Source: Streptomyces tateyamensis (GTDB lineage: Bacteria; Actinomycetota; Actinomycetes; Streptomycetales; Streptomycetaceae). From it: 64,000 bases of DNA. Both the position numbers and the translations under genes were made by a program. Below are positions 17,158-25,920 of the stretch, piece after piece (position 1 is the stretch's first letter; each line of letters begins with the position of its first letter). The stretch is from the NCBI RefSeq assembly GCF_003205575.1, contig NZ_PYBW01000004.1:46348-110347 (forward strand), given 5' to 3'. The notes below the pieces were generated by a model that did not search any database, was not told the origin of the DNA, and worked only from the letters and a program-made list of their open reading frames with translations.

Positions 17158-17364
17158 TCAGACGGCGCCGAGGTCGGCGGCCTTGACCCCGGCGACGAAC
17201 GCGGCGAACGCGTGGCTCTGAAAGACCAGGGCGGGGCCGGTGGGGTTCTTGGAGTCGCGCACGGGGACGACGTCGGGGAAACCGTCGGCAACTTCGATGC
17301 AGTTTCCCCCGCCGCCAGAATGAGTGCTCTTGCGCCAGGCAGCCGCGGACAGGTCAGGGTGCAT
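17158..17364 (-). CDS. DUF397 small protein
   Basis: A 68-aa DUF397 protein. It starts with the usual AAWRKSTHSGGGGNCIEVA motif and continues with VPVRDSKNPTGPALVF and a C-terminal AFAAFVAGVK. ATG 17364 has GAGAGG upstream and overlaps the end of the XRE regulator by 11 bp. DUF397 proteins are nearly always paired with XRE/DUF5753 regulators in streptomycetes and are thought to act as their partners or targets in development-related control. The biochemical role is not established here. Confidence 0.9.
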   Translation of the reverse strand: MHPDLSAAAWRKSTHSGGGGNCIEVADGFPDVVPVRDSKNPTGPALVFQSHAFAAFVAGVKAADLGAV

Positions 17365-18190
17365 GTTGAAAGGCCTCTCTAAGCTTGCGGATCCTGGCCA
17401 ATGACGCTGCGCGGGGCAGCGCATCGGCTGTGAGGCGATCGTAGTCTTCGGTCCACGCCGCCACTGTTGCGGTATCCCGCTCCAGGAACCCCCGGTGCAG
17501 CCCCTCCGTGTACCCGAGTACCTGGTGGCCGGACAGGATGAGCAAGGTCAGCGGATGGTTGATCGGGTGCGATTCCCCCAGGGAATCCGGGGCGATCTGG
17601 ATGGTCGTCTTCGGCTGCTGGGCCACTTCTTCGAGGTACGCGAGCTGTCTGGCCATGACTCCGGGGCTGCCGATCTGGCGGCGCAGGCAGGTCTCGTCCA
17701 TGACGACGTGGAGGGTGGGTCGTGGGGTCTTGGCAAGGATCCGTTGCCGGTCGAGAAGAAGGCTGACCCGGGAGTCTGCCTGATCCTGTGTGACCTTGCC
17801 GCGCAGGACGTATCCCGACTCGATTGCCGTTGCGTACTCGACTGTTTGCAGGAGACCGTCAATGGTGCGGGGCTGAAAGACGCGCAGTGCAGCGGCGGCC
17901 GCCTCCTGGACCGTGTACTCGGGGAAGCCCTGTAGCAGGGAGTGCCCGTGGATCTTGCCGTACAGGTCAACGAACTTGGTCCCAGAGTCGAACGCTTGAT
18001 CAACACTCTTCGCGAACGGGAGGGTGGGAGGCTTGCGGCCGGTTTCCACTGCCGAGATGTGGACCGCCGAGTAGCCGGTACGCAGCCCCAGTTGACTTTG
18101 CGTCAGACCCAAAAACTCGCGAATGTGACGCAGTTGAGTTGCGAAGTGCTCGCGCGGCGTGGTGGGCGGAGGTAGGACGATGCGGCTCAT
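17354..18190 (-). CDS. XRE-family regulator with DUF5753 domain
   Basis: A 278-aa protein. The N-terminal XRE helix-turn-helix (about residues 18 to 72) contains IREFLGLTQSQLGLRTGYSA and VHISAVETGRKPPTL. The DUF5753 domain follows (GLLQTVEYATAI, LDRQRILAK, VVMDETCLRRQIG, ETTIQIAP-like PKTTIQIAPDSLG). ATG 18190 has GGAAGAG upstream. It is coupled to the DUF397 gene and divergent from a small conserved gene at 18291. This is the common streptomycete XRE/DUF397 module. The shared about 100-bp promoter region is the likely autoregulatory target. Confidence 0.9.
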   Translation of the reverse strand: MSRIVLPPPTTPREHFATQLRHIREFLGLTQSQLGLRTGYSAVHISAVETGRKPPTLPFAKSVDQAFDSGTKFVDLYGKIHGHSLLQGFPEYTVQEAAAAALRVFQPRTIDGLLQTVEYATAIESGYVLRGKVTQDQADSRVSLLLDRQRILAKTPRPTLHVVMDETCLRRQIGSPGVMARQLAYLEEVAQQPKTTIQIAPDSLGESHPINHPLTLLILSGHQVLGYTEGLHRGFLERDTATVAAWTEDYDRLTADALPRAASLARIRKLREAFQHAP

Positions 18191-18290
18191 AGCGCACTCT
18201 TCCTTCCGTGCTGGCCGATTGAAGACTGTCTGAGCGTAGAGCACAGTATGTCTCCCTGGTAGTGAATCGACTACGGAGAGGAGCGACGCT

Positions 18291-18560
18291 GTGGCAAGGC
18301 AAGCTGGCCCGCCGGTGGTGGTGTTGAAGCCCCGAGTGGGTGATGTGGTGCAGGACTTGGCCACCAGGAGGCAGGGGCGGTACATGGGTGAGATGTACGG
18401 CAAGGCGCACCTTCGCCCGATCAAGGGCGGCATCGAGTGGACGACCGATCCCGCCTGCCTTCAGGCGGTGGCCGATGCGCCCACGCTGCAGCCGGTGGCG
18501 CGCCGCAGCAAGCCGCGTAACGAGGCCGCCATCAGCCTGCCCGACGTGCACGGTGGCTGA
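18291..18560 (+). CDS. Small conserved protein next to the XRE/DUF397 pair
   Basis: An 89-aa protein with no membrane segment. Its core VGDVVQDLATRRQGRYMGEM followed by AHLRPIKGGIEW resembles the short proteins commonly encoded divergently to XRE/DUF5753 regulators in streptomycetes. GTG 18291 has the strong ribosome site GGAGAGGAG about 6 nt upstream. The coding bias matches its neighbours and the gene sits in a divergent promoter arrangement, so I accept it as real. The fold looks like a small beta-barrel (alternating hydrophobic residues), but the function is unknown. Confidence 0.7.
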   Translation: MARQAGPPVVVLKPRVGDVVQDLATRRQGRYMGEMYGKAHLRPIKGGIEWTTDPACLQAVADAPTLQPVARRSKPRNEAAISLPDVHGG

Positions 18561-18586
18561 ATGGTTGGGCCGGCACCCCGACGTGG

Positions 18587-20320
18587 TCAGCCGCCCAGCC
18601 GGGCGGCGGCTTCCAGCAGCAGGGCGTGGACGAAGGCCTGGGGCAGGTTGCCGCGCAGTTGGCGCTGGGCCACGTCGTACTCCTCCGCGTACAGGCCGGG
18701 GCCTCCGCAGGCGGCGCGGTTGCGTTCGAACCAGCGGGCTGCTGCCACCCGGTTGCCCTGCTGCTGCTCGGCGAGGGCCATCAGGAAGCCGCAGAGCAGG
18801 AAGGCGCCCTCCGCATCGGCCGGCGGGCGGTCGTCCTGCCGGAACCGGTACGCGAAGTGGTCCTCGCCCAGCTCGGTGCGGACCGCGTGCAGGGTGGCCC
18901 GGGTGCGCGGGTCGTCGGCGGGCACCGCCCCGCGCAGGCCGGGCAGCAGCAGGGCGGCGTCCACCCGCGGGTCGGTGGGGGAGCGCTGCCAGCGGCCGCT
19001 CGGGTGTAGGCAGTCGGCCGTCCCGGCGACGATCCGGTCGGCCAGCGCGAGCCAGTCGGCGCCGCCGAGGCCGGCCGCGGCCGCCGCCCGCAGGCCGGCC
19101 GCGCAGATCAGCCGGCTGTGGGCCCAGCGGTCCGGGTAGAGCTCCCAGATCCCGGCGTCCGGCTCCCGGTGGCGGTCCCGGACGGCGCGCGCGGCGAGCC
19201 GGGCTGCCGCCCGGCCGTCGGGGCCCAGCCGGTCCAGGCGGGCGGCGGCGGCCAGCAGCAGCAGGCCCTCGCCGAACACGTCCAGCTGGAACTGGTGGCG
19301 CACCTGGTTGCCGACCACGTCGAAACCGCCCGGGTAGCCCGGCAGGTTCAGCCGCTGCTGGTCCGGGATGCGGCGGCCGGCGGCGGTGTAGGCGGGGGAG
19401 AGGTCGGGGCCGTGGTCGAGCAGCCTGGCGGTCAGGAAGTCCACCGCGCCGTCCAGCAGGGGCAGGTCCCCACCGGCGGCCGCGGCCTGGCCGAGGTAGC
19501 ACAGGTCGCGGATCCAGACGAAGCGGTAGTCGTAGTTGCGGCCCTGGGCCGCGCGCTCGGGCAGCGAGGTGGTGGCGGCCGCGACGGTGCCGCCGGAGCC
19601 GGTGGTCAGACCGTGCAGCACGACGCGGGCGTGCCGGGCGTCGCGCGCGCCGAGCATCCCGGCGGGCTCGGGGTCGGGCACGGTGCGCTGCCAGGCGAAC
19701 TCGGTCGCCCGCCACAGGTGGTCGGGCGGCTCGGGGTCCGGCAGCGGCCGGTCGGAGAGTTCCAGCACCAGGTCGGACTGCTCGCCCGGGGCCAGTCGGA
19801 CGGCGGCCGCCAGTTCGGTGCCGTGGGCGCCGGGGACGGCCTGCGGGGCCCCGGTCCAGCGCAGCCGCAGCGCGCCGGCCCGGGCCCGCCAGGTCCCGTC
19901 CTCCGCCCGGCGCAGCCGGCGCAGCGGGGCCTCGCCGAACTCCGCCGCGGGTCGCAGCAGCACGTCCACGGCGGCCGGGCCGTCCACGGCGCGGATCCGG
20001 TGCAGCAGCACCAGACGGTGCGGGTCGCCGGGCATGGCCAGTGCCTGGCGGCACTCGACCATGCCGCCGGTGGTCACCCAGCGGGCGCGCCAGACCAGGC
20101 TGCCCGCCTCGTAGTAGCCGCTGTGCACGGCCGGGCCCGCCGGGCCGACCCGGTACCAGCCCGGTCCGCCGATCAGCGTCGAGAAGACCGCCGGGCTGTC
20201 CCAGCCCGGCGCGCAGAGCCAGACCGCCTCGCCGGCCGGTCCGACCAGCGCACCGCGCTCGCCGTCGGCGAGCAGTGCGTAGTCCCGCAGGACCTGGGGG
20301 GAGGGGGCTTCGGGTGGCAT
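18587..20320 (-). CDS. GH15-family glycoside hydrolase (glucoamylase/trehalase-like)
   Basis: A 577-aa cytoplasmic protein with the N-terminal beta-sandwich and the (alpha/alpha)6 barrel of GH15. Markers are NYDYRFVWIRDLCYLGQAA, the catalytic-base region DAGIWELYPDRWAHSR, FLLCGFLMALAEQQQG and the C-terminal YAEEYDVAQRQLRGNLPQAF (the second catalytic Glu in EEYD). There is no signal peptide. The length fits the actinobacterial GH15 group that includes trehalases and glucan glucosidases, so the substrate may be trehalose, maltose-type glucans or a storage glucan. A 9-bp tandem repeat lies just upstream (20377-20430). Confidence 0.85.
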   Translation of the reverse strand: MPPEAPSPQVLRDYALLADGERGALVGPAGEAVWLCAPGWDSPAVFSTLIGGPGWYRVGPAGPAVHSGYYEAGSLVWRARWVTTGGMVECRQALAMPGDPHRLVLLHRIRAVDGPAAVDVLLRPAAEFGEAPLRRLRRAEDGTWRARAGALRLRWTGAPQAVPGAHGTELAAAVRLAPGEQSDLVLELSDRPLPDPEPPDHLWRATEFAWQRTVPDPEPAGMLGARDARHARVVLHGLTTGSGGTVAAATTSLPERAAQGRNYDYRFVWIRDLCYLGQAAAAGGDLPLLDGAVDFLTARLLDHGPDLSPAYTAAGRRIPDQQRLNLPGYPGGFDVVGNQVRHQFQLDVFGEGLLLLAAAARLDRLGPDGRAAARLAARAVRDRHREPDAGIWELYPDRWAHSRLICAAGLRAAAAAGLGGADWLALADRIVAGTADCLHPSGRWQRSPTDPRVDAALLLPGLRGAVPADDPRTRATLHAVRTELGEDHFAYRFRQDDRPPADAEGAFLLCGFLMALAEQQQGNRVAAARWFERNRAACGGPGLYAEEYDVAQRQLRGNLPQAFVHALLLEAAARLGG

Positions 20321-20376
20321 GCGGTCAGGCCTCCGTCGGGGAGATCACGGCTGGCGCCTACCCGGTCTCCGGCCGG

Positions 20377-20430
20377 GCACTCCGAGCACTCCGAGCACTC
20401 CAGGCACTCCAGGCACTGCAGGCACTCCGA
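20377..20430. repeat. Six tandem 9-bp repeats
   Basis: Six adjacent copies of GCACTCCGA/GCACTCCAG (the fifth has GCACTGCAG) occupy exactly 54 bp between the GH15 and GCS2-type genes. Differences are limited to the last two bases and one internal base, typical of slippage-prone DNA. No reading frame of a recognised gene covers them. Confidence 0.9.
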
Positions 20431-20483
20431 GCCCCACTGGCGCCTCCTGGCAGCTGGCGGTGGGCCTGGTGGTCGGGGCCGGC

Positions 20484-21611
20484 TCAGGCCGAGCCGGACT
20501 CGCTGAAGCCGGTGGCGAGGTGGGCGACCACCCCGGCCAGTCCCTTGCCGTTGGCCCGGGCCGCCCGCTGGCGCGCCGCGCCGGTCCCCAGGCACAGCAC
20601 GCGCCGGATCAGGTCCTCGGCCGCCGCCCGGTCGCCGTGCGCGGCCAGGCCCGGCAGGGCCCGCGCGTACAGGTGGGCCAGCAGCCGGGCCATCGGCAGG
20701 TGCTCCCCGGTCAGCGGGTCCACGGCCTCGCCCGTCAGCCCGGACCGCGCGGCGTACCAGTGCGCCGAGGTGAGTGCGGGGGCGCGGCGCGGGCGGGTCG
20801 GCGCGGCGAGCAGGGACCAGGCCAGCCCGCGCAGCAGGACGGCCAGCAGGACCGTCACGTCGAGGTCGGTGTTGACGTCGAAGACCCGCACCTCCAGGGT
20901 CGGCAGGTGCTCCGAGGGCCGGGAATACCAGTAGATCATCCGCCGGTCCAGCACCCGGGAGCGGGCCACCAGGGCGTCGGCGGTGCGTTCGTAGCCGTCG
21001 AGGTCGAGCAGCGGGGCCGGGCCCACGGTCGGCCAGTTGCGCTGGAACAGCCAGCGGCCGCTCGCCAGGCCCAAGTCGCTGCCCTCGGTGAACGGTGAGT
21101 TGGAGCTGAGCGCCTGCAGCACCGGCAGCCATGGGCGCAGCGCTGCGCTCAGTTGCAGCGCCGTGGCCCGGTCGAGGTCGCCGAGGTGCACGTGGCAGCC
21201 GCACAGTTCCGCGCCGGTCTGGTCGGCGACCGGCCCGACCAGCTCGGCGATCCGGTGGTAGCGCGGCTGGTCGGTGACGGGCAGCGGGTGGCGGCTGGGC
21301 AGCACGGCGGTGCCGCAGGCCACCGGCACGCAGCCGAAGGGTGCGGCGGCCCGGGCCATCGCCGCCCGCATCGCGACCAGCTCCGCGCGCAGCTGCGCCG
21401 CGGTCTCCACGGGCGGGGTACAGGCCTCGATCTGGGTCGCCAGGAACTCCGGCTGGGCGCGCGGCCCCAGCTCCGCCTCGGCCCGTTCCAGCACCTCCGG
21501 CGCGCGCGGGACGGTGCGGCCGGTGTGCGGGTCGACGAGCAGGTACTCCTCCTCCACTCCGAACCGCAGCCGGTCGGTGGGGCGGTGGTCAGCCGCGGGA
21601 TCGGTGGTCAT
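20484..21611 (-). CDS. Carboxylate-amine ligase / glutamate-cysteine ligase family 2 (YbdK-like)
   Basis: A 375-aa GCS2-superfamily enzyme. It has the family start RFGVEEEYLLVDPHTG, the metal/substrate stretch CGCHVHLGDLDRATAL, and TLEVRVFDVNTDLDVTVLLA. ATG 21611 is preceded by GGAGG at 6 nt; an in-frame ATG at 21617 lies within that ribosome site. Members ligate glutamate to cysteine or to other amines with ATP. In actinobacteria, which use mycothiol, the true substrate of these paralogues is usually unknown. It is divergent from the catalase, so the two may belong to one stress response (inference). Confidence 0.85.
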   Translation of the reverse strand: MTTDPAADHRPTDRLRFGVEEEYLLVDPHTGRTVPRAPEVLERAEAELGPRAQPEFLATQIEACTPPVETAAQLRAELVAMRAAMARAAAPFGCVPVACGTAVLPSRHPLPVTDQPRYHRIAELVGPVADQTGAELCGCHVHLGDLDRATALQLSAALRPWLPVLQALSSNSPFTEGSDLGLASGRWLFQRNWPTVGPAPLLDLDGYERTADALVARSRVLDRRMIYWYSRPSEHLPTLEVRVFDVNTDLDVTVLLAVLLRGLAWSLLAAPTRPRRAPALTSAHWYAARSGLTGEAVDPLTGEHLPMARLLAHLYARALPGLAAHGDRAAAEDLIRRVLCLGTGAARQRAARANGKGLAGVVAHLATGFSESGSA

Positions 21612-21698
21612 CAGCATCCTCCGCCGGGCGTCTGCCCCGACCGCGTCCCGGTACGCCTGGCTGGCCGGTGCGCGTGGCTCCGGTGGGGAAAGAGTCCG

Positions 21699-21723
21699 GT
21701 TTGCCCGGCTCGTCACCGGGCAG
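21699..21723 (+). promoter_or_regulatory. Possible SigB-type promoter of the catalase
   Basis: GTTT (21699-21702), 15 nt, GGGCAG (21718-21723) is an imperfect match to the SigB-family consensus. In S. coelicolor an osmotic-stress catalase depends on SigB, which makes the match plausible. The -10-like element deviates at two bases. Confidence 0.35.
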
Positions 21724-21816
21724 CCGTGCCGCGGGGCGTCCCGGGCCGCCCCGCGACAGCCGTCCGGAGGCTGCCCAGGAGCCCAGGAAGCCGCCCAGGA
21801 AGAGGAGGACCGCGTG

Positions 21817-24096
21817 ATGACCACCAACCCCGGCCCGCCCGAAGGCCGTCCGCCCGCGTCACCGGCCACCGGGAGCCCGGCGCCAGCGACCCACAACCCG
21901 GGGCCGCCCGTCGACACCGACCGGGGCACCGCCGACCGGGAGACCGCCGAGCGGGAGACCGCCGTGCGCGATGTCCCTGAGCGGGACGCCGCCGACCGGG
22001 GCACCGCCGACCGGGACGCCGACGAGCGAGGGACCCCGGAGCGGGACGCCAAGGACCTGGCGCTGGACGCCCACCGGGCACCCCACCCGCGCGGCGCCCT
22101 CACCACGGACCAGGGCGTGGCCGTCGACGACACCGACAACTCGCTGCACCTGGGCGAGCGCGGCCCGACCCTGCTGGCGGACTTCCAGCTGCGGGAGAAG
22201 CTGACCCGGTTCGACCACGAGCGGATCCCGGAACGGGTGGTGCACGCCCGCGGCGCCGGCGCCTACGGGTTCTTCGAGCCGTACGAGTCGCTGGCCGAGT
22301 ACACCTGCGCCGACTTCCTGCAGGAGCCCGGGCGCCGCACGCCGGTGTTCGTGCGCTTCTCGACCGTGCAGGGCCCGCGCGGCTCGGCCGACACGGTGCG
22401 GGACGTGCGCGGGTTCGCCACCAAGTTCTACACCCGGCACGGCAACTACGACCTGGTCGGCAACAACATGCCGGTCTTCTTCATCCAGGACGCGGCCAAG
22501 TTCCCCGACTTCGTGCACGCGGTGAAGCCCGAGCCGCCGAACGAGATCCCCACCGGCGCCAGCGCGCACGACACCTTCTGGGACTTCTGCTCGCTGCAGC
22601 CCGAGTCCACCCACATGCTGATGTGGGTGATGTCCGACCGGGCGATCCCGCGCAGCTACCGGATGATGCAGGGCTTCGGCGTGCACACCTTCCGGCTGGT
22701 GAACGCCGAGGGGCGCGGCACCTTCGTGAAGTTCCACTGGCGGCCGAAGCTCGGCGTGGCCTGCCAGGTCTGGGACGAGGCCCAGCTGGCCGCCGGGCGC
22801 GACCCGGACTTCCACCGCCGCGACCTGTGGGAGGCGATCGCCTCCGGCGCGTACCCGGAGTGGGAGCTCGGCGTCCAACTGATCCCGGAGGAGCATGAGT
22901 TCGCCTTCCCCTTCGACCTGCTGGACCCGACCAAGCTGGTGCCGGAGGAACTGGTGCCGGTGCGGCCGGTGGGCCGGATGGTGCTGGACCGCAACCCGCA
23001 GAACTTCTTCGCCGAGACCGAGCAGGTGGCCTTCCACACGGCCAACATCGTGCCCGGCATCGACTTCACCAACGACCCGCTGCTGCAGGGCCGCAACTTC
23101 TCCTACCTGGACACCCAGCTGCTCCGCCTGGGCGGGCCCAACTTCGCCCAGCTGCCGGTCAACCGCCCGCTCACCGAGGTGCGCACCAACCACCGCGACG
23201 GCCAGGGCCAGCAGTTGATCCAGCCCGGCACCAGCTACTCGCCCAACTCGGTCGGCGGCGGCTGCCCGTTCACGATGGGCGGCGGCCGGCTCGCCGAGGG
23301 CGTCTTCGAGCACTACCAGGAGCGGGTGGACGGGCAGGCGATCCGGCGGCGCAGCGCGAGCTTCGCCGACCACTACAGCCAGGCCGCGATGTTCTGGCAC
23401 AGCATGGCCGACTGGGAGCAGGAGCACATCACCGCGGCCTTCGCCTTCGAACTCGGCCATGTCGGCGACCGGGCGGTGCGCCGCCGGATGGTCGGCAACC
23501 TGGTCCGGGTGGACGCCGAGCTGGCCGCCGAGGTGGCCCGGCGGATCGGTGAGCCGGTGCCGGAGCAGGAAGCCGCCGCGCCGGCCCCGGAGGTCCCGCG
23601 CATCTCGCCGGCGCTCAGCCTGGCGGCGCTGGGCGGCAGCGGGATCAGCACCCGCAGCGTCGCCGTGCTCGCCTGCGACGGCGTGGACGGTGCCCAACTG
23701 AGCGCCGGACGCGACTGGTTGGCGGCTCAGGACGCTGCGGTGGCGGTGCTCGCCCCGCACGGCGGCGAGGTGTCCGACCGGGCCGGCGACGGGGTGCCGG
23801 TGGACCGCGCGCTGTCCGCGACCGCCTCGGTGCTGCACGACGCCGTGCTGCTGCCAGACGGGACCGGGGCGCTCGCCGAGGACCCGGACGCCGTGCGCTT
23901 CGTGGCCGAGGCGCTGCGGCACGGCAAGCCGATCGCGGTGCTCGGCTCCGGCCGCGAGCTGGCCCGGGCGGCGGGACTCGCCGATCCGCAGGACACCCCG
24001 GGCGTGGCCGTGCCGGCCCCGGACGGGCAGGCGGACGCCGACTTCTGGCGCCACGTCACCCACCTGATCGAGCAGCACCGCTTCCCGCAGCGCTGA
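21817..24096 (+). CDS. katE: Large-subunit monofunctional catalase (HPII/KatE type)
   Basis: A 759-aa haem catalase that decomposes hydrogen peroxide. It has the distal His in VVHARG (about residue 143), Asn in VGNNMPVFF (about 217), the proximal haem-ligand Tyr in [10 protein letters not shown] (about 430), and a C-terminal flavodoxin/DJ-1-like domain (from about residue 610, [13 protein letters not shown]) that marks the large-subunit clade. ATG 21817 has AGGAGGAC 6 nt upstream. The first about 80 residues are unusual: a proline-rich start and then a run of charged imperfect repeats (residues 33-80) with RxT-type units, probably disordered. There is no signal peptide. Confidence 0.93.
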   Translation: MTTNPGPPEGRPPASPATGSPAPATHNPGPPVDTDRGTADRETAERETAVRDVPERDAADRGTADRDADERGTPERDAKDLALDAHRAPHPRGALTTDQGVAVDDTDNSLHLGERGPTLLADFQLREKLTRFDHERIPERVVHARGAGAYGFFEPYESLAEYTCADFLQEPGRRTPVFVRFSTVQGPRGSADTVRDVRGFATKFYTRHGNYDLVGNNMPVFFIQDAAKFPDFVHAVKPEPPNEIPTGASAHDTFWDFCSLQPESTHMLMWVMSDRAIPRSYRMMQGFGVHTFRLVNAEGRGTFVKFHWRPKLGVACQVWDEAQLAAGRDPDFHRRDLWEAIASGAYPEWELGVQLIPEEHEFAFPFDLLDPTKLVPEELVPVRPVGRMVLDRNPQNFFAETEQVAFHTANIVPGIDFTNDPLLQGRNFSYLDTQLLRLGGPNFAQLPVNRPLTEVRTNHRDGQGQQLIQPGTSYSPNSVGGGCPFTMGGGRLAEGVFEHYQERVDGQAIRRRSASFADHYSQAAMFWHSMADWEQEHITAAFAFELGHVGDRAVRRRMVGNLVRVDAELAAEVARRIGEPVPEQEAAAPAPEVPRISPALSLAALGGSGISTRSVAVLACDGVDGAQLSAGRDWLAAQDAAVAVLAPHGGEVSDRAGDGVPVDRALSATASVLHDAVLLPDGTGALAEDPDAVRFVAEALRHGKPIAVLGSGRELARAAGLADPQDTPGVAVPAPDGQADADFWRHVTHLIEQHRFPQR

Positions 24097-24121
24097 GGCA
24101 GGGCTGCCGCCAGGAGCGCCC

Positions 24122-24862
24122 CTATCCGTCCTGCCCGGCCGAACCCGGCGGTTCGGCCGGGCAGGGCCGCACCAGGCCGGACTCGTAGGCGGCGATCACC
24201 GCCTGGGCGCGGTCGCGGACGCCCAGCTTGGCGAAGACGCTGGTGATGTAGTTCTTGACCGTGGAGAGGCTGATCGCCATGGCCTGCGCGATCCCGGCGT
24301 TGTCCAGTCCGGTGGCGAGCAGCCGCCACACCTCCACCTCACGGGGCGTCAGGTCGGCGTTCCCGAGGTCCGCAGCCGGGAGGGCGGCGGGTGACTGCGG
24401 CCGCCCGGGCGCGGTGACGTAGGTGGAGATCAGCCGGGTGAGCAGCCGGGGCGCGACCACGGCCTCGCCGCGGTGCACGGTGCGCACCGCCGCCAACAGC
24501 TCCTCCGGGGAGATGTCCTTGGGCAGGAAGCCGTACGCGCCCGCCCGCAGGGCAGCGACCACGTACTCGTCGAGGTCGAAGGTGCTCAGCGCCAGCACCC
24601 GGCAGGCGGGCAGTTCCCGGGTGATCCGAGCGGTCGCCCCGACCCCGTCGAGGACCGGCATCCGGATGTCCATCACCACCACGTCGGGCCGGTGCTCGTG
24701 GGCGAGGGCCTGCTCGCCGTGCTCCGCCTCGGCCACCACCTCGACGGCCGGGTCCGGGGCCAGGATCAGCGCCAGGCCGCGCCGCACCAGCGGCTGGTCG
24801 TCCGCGATCAGCACCCTGATCCGCTCGGTCGTTCCCGTCCTGCTCTCGGCCGTCCCCGTCAC
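24122..24862 (-). CDS. NarL/LuxR-type response regulator
   Basis: A 246-aa two-component regulator. The receiver has ADDQ at its acidic pocket, the phospho-acceptor Asp in VVVMDIRMP (about residue 65), and the conserved STFDLDEY and PKDIS (Lys) motifs. A LuxR-type DNA-binding domain at the C-terminus contains LTPREVEVWRLLATG and STVKNYITSVFAKLG. Its GTG overlaps the TGA of the upstream histidine kinase by 4 bp, the standard pairing. That kinase is truncated and frameshifted, so this regulator is probably an orphan now or responds to another donor. Confidence 0.92.
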   Translation of the reverse strand: MTGTAESRTGTTERIRVLIADDQPLVRRGLALILAPDPAVEVVAEAEHGEQALAHEHRPDVVVMDIRMPVLDGVGATARITRELPACRVLALSTFDLDEYVVAALRAGAYGFLPKDISPEELLAAVRTVHRGEAVVAPRLLTRLISTYVTAPGRPQSPAALPAADLGNADLTPREVEVWRLLATGLDNAGIAQAMAISLSTVKNYITSVFAKLGVRDRAQAVIAAYESGLVRPCPAEPPGSAGQDG

Positions 24863-25920
24863 ACCGGCAGTTCCTCTCCCTCGACCGGCACCAGCGGCAG
24901 GTCGGCCGCCACCCCGAACCCGCCGTCGTCGAGCTGTCCGGCCACCAGGCTGCCGCCGTGCAGCGCGACGCGCTCGCGCATGCCGATCAGACCGTACCCG
25001 CCCCCGCGGCCGGCCCCGGCGGCCCGCGGTGCCGTGCCGCCGGTACCCGTGTTCCGCACCTCGACGGTGATCTGCTCCGGCCGGTACGTCAGGTGGACCC
25101 TCGCCCGGGCGCCGCCGGCGTGCTTGCGGGCGTTGGTGAGGGACTCCTGGACGACCCGGAAGACGGCCAGGGCGGTGCTGGGCGGGAGCGGGCGCTGCGC
25201 GCCGCTGACGGTGAGTTCGGTGGGCAGACCGGCCAGGCAGGACTCCTCGACCAGCCGGGCGAGGTCCCCGACCCCCGGCTGGGGCGCCGCGACCGCCTGC
25301 TGCGGCTCGTCGTCGGCCCGCAGCACGTCGAGCAGTTGGCGCATCTCCCGCAGCGCCGTGCGCCCCGAGCCCTCGAGCACGGTGAGCGCCTCGCGCACCA
25401 CCTCCTGGTCGCCGCCGAGGTTGGCCCGGGCGCCGCCGGCCATCAGCTGCATGGTGGTCAGGTGATGGGCGACGATGTCGTGCAGCTCGCGGGCGATCCG
25501 GCGGCGCTCGTCGGCCACCGCGCGCTCCGCCAGGAGCCGGCGCCGCACCTCCAGCGCCTGCTGGTGCCGCCGGAACGCCAGGGCCGCGCCCACCACCAGC
25601 GCGGCAGCGACAGACTGCCGATCAGGCTGCCGACCGACGGGGGGAACGGCGCCACCCGCCCGACCAGCGAGAGCGCGCAGGCCGCCACGGCCGCCACGGC
25701 GGTCACCGCCGCGCGCTGCGAACGGGCGATCCCGAACAGCGCGACAGCCAACGCGGCGCCGAAGTGGCTCGCCACGGGCACGCTGAGGTTCAGCGCCAGG
25801 GCGATGACCAGCACGGCACTCGCCGAGCCCAGCGGGCGGCGGCGCAGGGTGAGCAGCGGCAGGGCGCCGAGCACGACCAGGAGCAGCCCCAGCGGCGCGA
25901 GCCGGCCGTGCTGGCGGCCG
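24859..25920 (-). pseudogene. NarL-type sensor histidine kinase, truncated and frameshifted
   Basis: The catalytic half is intact in one frame: DHp with RRRIARELHDIVAHHLTTM, then an N-box-like region and an ATPase G-box (GGGYGLIGMRERVALHGGS). The preceding membrane helices (APLGLLLVVLGALP, SAVLVIALALNLSVPVA) lie in another frame. The frames meet at about 25610, where one missing base would restore a smooth reading from GSL to VAAALVVG. The normal N-terminus before the helices is also absent, because the sequence runs straight into the MMPL remnant at about 25920. The two lesions argue for a genuine pseudogene, though the 1-nt shift alone could be a sequencing error. Confidence 0.75.

Noticed and set aside
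20377..20430. Possible CRISPR array
   Set aside because: The units are 9 bp with no spacers and there are no cas genes; it is a simple tandem repeat.
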